Origin: S009-33 sp041694255
Lineage (GTDB): Bacteria; Patescibacteriota; Gracilibacteria; Absconditabacterales; Absconditicoccaceae
Length of the DNA stretch: 8,083 nucleotides
Reading direction: 5' to 3'
Assembly (NCBI GenBank): GCA_041694255.1
Contig: JASMTN010000019.1
Span: forward strand, 1 to 8,083
Part shown: in pieces, positions 7,422 through 8,083 of the stretch
Layout of the letters: every line of letters starts with the position of its first letter
How positions within the stretch are numbered: the first letter of the stretch is position 1
Translations under genes and position numbers: made by a program
Notes under the pieces: model-generated
Databases searched by the model: none
Seen by the model: only the letters and a program-made list of their open reading frames with translations
Told to the model about the DNA's origin: nothing

Positions 7422-8083
7422 ATGGATATTAAAAAACTTATTGCTGGTAGTACAGCTATAGTAGTTGTTGCTACACAAGTTATGATGGGTGTTGCTAGTG
7501 CTGATAATCATGGTGCTGCAAACACAGAATGGACAAATGCTGTAAACTACATGAAAGAAAATGGTCTTTCTTCTACAGCTAATTCAGTTGAAGAATATGC
7601 TCCTATGGCACAAGTTGCTAGAGAAGCTGCTGCTAAATTCTTCGTAAATTATGCGAAAAATGAATTTGGTATGGAAGCTGATACTGCAAGAGTATGTGCT
7701 TTTAACGATATGGGTCAAGCTCAAGAATGGGCACAACCATATATAGTTGAAGCTTGTCAAATGGGTATATTGAAAGGTTCTGAAGGTAACTTCATGCCAC
7801 AATCTACTTTAACAAAATTACAATTCTTAACTGTTCTTGCTAGAATAGCTAAAGATGATAGTTCTATTGAACCTACTGATGCGTTTAACGTATTAAAATC
7901 AGAAGGTATAACAAATGAAGATTCTCTTGATAGTACAGTTAGACCTGTATCAAGAATAGAACTTGCTATGTTATTCCAAAGAGGTTCTGAACAATATGCT
8001 AGTTCTTCTGATGAAGATACTTCTTCTGAAGATGATTCTACAGATATAGGTGATATCTTAGGTGATATCTTAGGTGATGATAC
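7422..8083 (+). CDS. Secreted S-layer-homology-like protein (3' partial)
   Basis: 220 codons to the window edge with no stop. The ATG at 7422 is followed directly by a signal peptide (MDIKKLIAGSTAIVVVATQV, then MMGVASA, cleavage likely after residue 27). Residues about 60-140 form an S-layer-homology-like module: VAREAAAKFFVNYAKN, ARVCAFNDM with Cys92, IVEACQMGILKGSEGNFMP with Cys112, and TLTKLQFLTVLARI. The Cys92/Cys112 pair could form a disulphide. A second module runs about 150-195 (LKSEGIT, TVRPVSRIELAMLF). An acidic Ser/Asp/Glu linker and GDIL repeats follow. SLH modules usually hold proteins on the cell surface, and this type, with one cysteine in the xFxD part and one before GILKG, resembles surface proteins of UGA-glycine CPR bacteria as I recall them. 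All 14 glycines are GGT and none TGA, with more TTC, AAC and GCT than the neighbours, which suggests high expression. It could be a major surface protein. Confidence 0.88.
   Translation, partial: MDIKKLIAGSTAIVVVATQVMMGVASADNHGAANTEWTNAVNYMKENGLSSTANSVEEYAPMAQVAREAAAKFFVNYAKNEFGMEADTARVCAFNDMGQAQEWAQPYIVEACQMGILKGSEGNFMPQSTLTKLQFLTVLARIAKDDSSIEPTDAFNVLKSEGITNEDSLDSTVRPVSRIELAMLFQRGSEQYASSSDEDTSSEDDSTDIGDILGDILGDD
8049..8083 (+). repeat. 12-base tandem repeat encoding GDIL
   Basis: GGTGATATCTTA occurs twice in perfect tandem (8049-8060, 8061-8072) and a third copy begins GGTGAT before diverging or being cut by the window edge. It encodes GDILGDILGDD at the end of an acidic linker. In-frame 12-base units can expand or contract without a frameshift. 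Confidence 0.75.

Noticed and set aside
7360..7460. Short leader-peptide frame starting at ATG 7360
   Set aside because: It runs out of frame into the SLH gene, its first codons are the hairpin sequence, and nothing supports translation.
7584..7802. Minus-strand open frame of 72 codons opposite the SLH gene
   Set aside because: It is fully contained in the well-supported SLH coding frame and resembles no known protein.

Overview
The window looks like chromosomal DNA of a Candidate Phyla Radiation bacterium that reads UGA as glycine (genetic code 25), i.e. Absconditabacteria (SR1) or Gracilibacteria or a close relative. Under the standard code nearly every gene falls apart into short pieces. 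With UGA read as glycine, five long plus-strand genes appear, and in-frame TGA codons sit at positions where the protein families require glycine: the ComEC membrane motif, the thrombospondin type 3 repeats and the end of the lamin-tail domain. The four stop codons visible are TAG or TAA, never TGA. Base composition is very AT-rich, and no start codon has a recognisable Shine-Dalgarno sequence.

Layout: (1) 1-2453, the 3' part of a gene for a large protein with two lamin-tail domains, cysteine-containing Ig-like domains, a threefold helical repeat and a C-terminal coiled coil. (2) 2432-3835, a ComEC/Rec2-type DNA-uptake channel without the usual C-terminal metallo-beta-lactamase domain; it overlaps gene 1 by 22 bases. 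(3) 3835-4122, a small DUF721 (DciA-like) protein overlapping comEC by one base. These three look like one translationally coupled operon. (4) 4210-6972, a secreted 920-residue protein with S-layer-homology-like modules, four PKD domains, two blocks of calcium-binding thrombospondin type 3 repeats and a cysteine-rich tail. (5) 6973-7421, a non-coding stretch with two copies of a palindromic repeat element followed by a structured promoter/leader region. (6) 7422 to the window end, the 5' part of a secreted S-layer-homology-like protein whose codon use differs from its neighbours: all 14 glycines are GGT and none are TGA.

The genes point to the cell surface and DNA uptake. The first three plausibly cooperate in importing DNA: an outer lamin-tail protein, the membrane channel and a DNA-related cytoplasmic protein. 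The last two are probably envelope or surface-layer proteins. The cooperation is inferred from gene order and overlap, not shown by the sequence. No rRNA, tRNA, CRISPR array, transposase or phage gene was seen.
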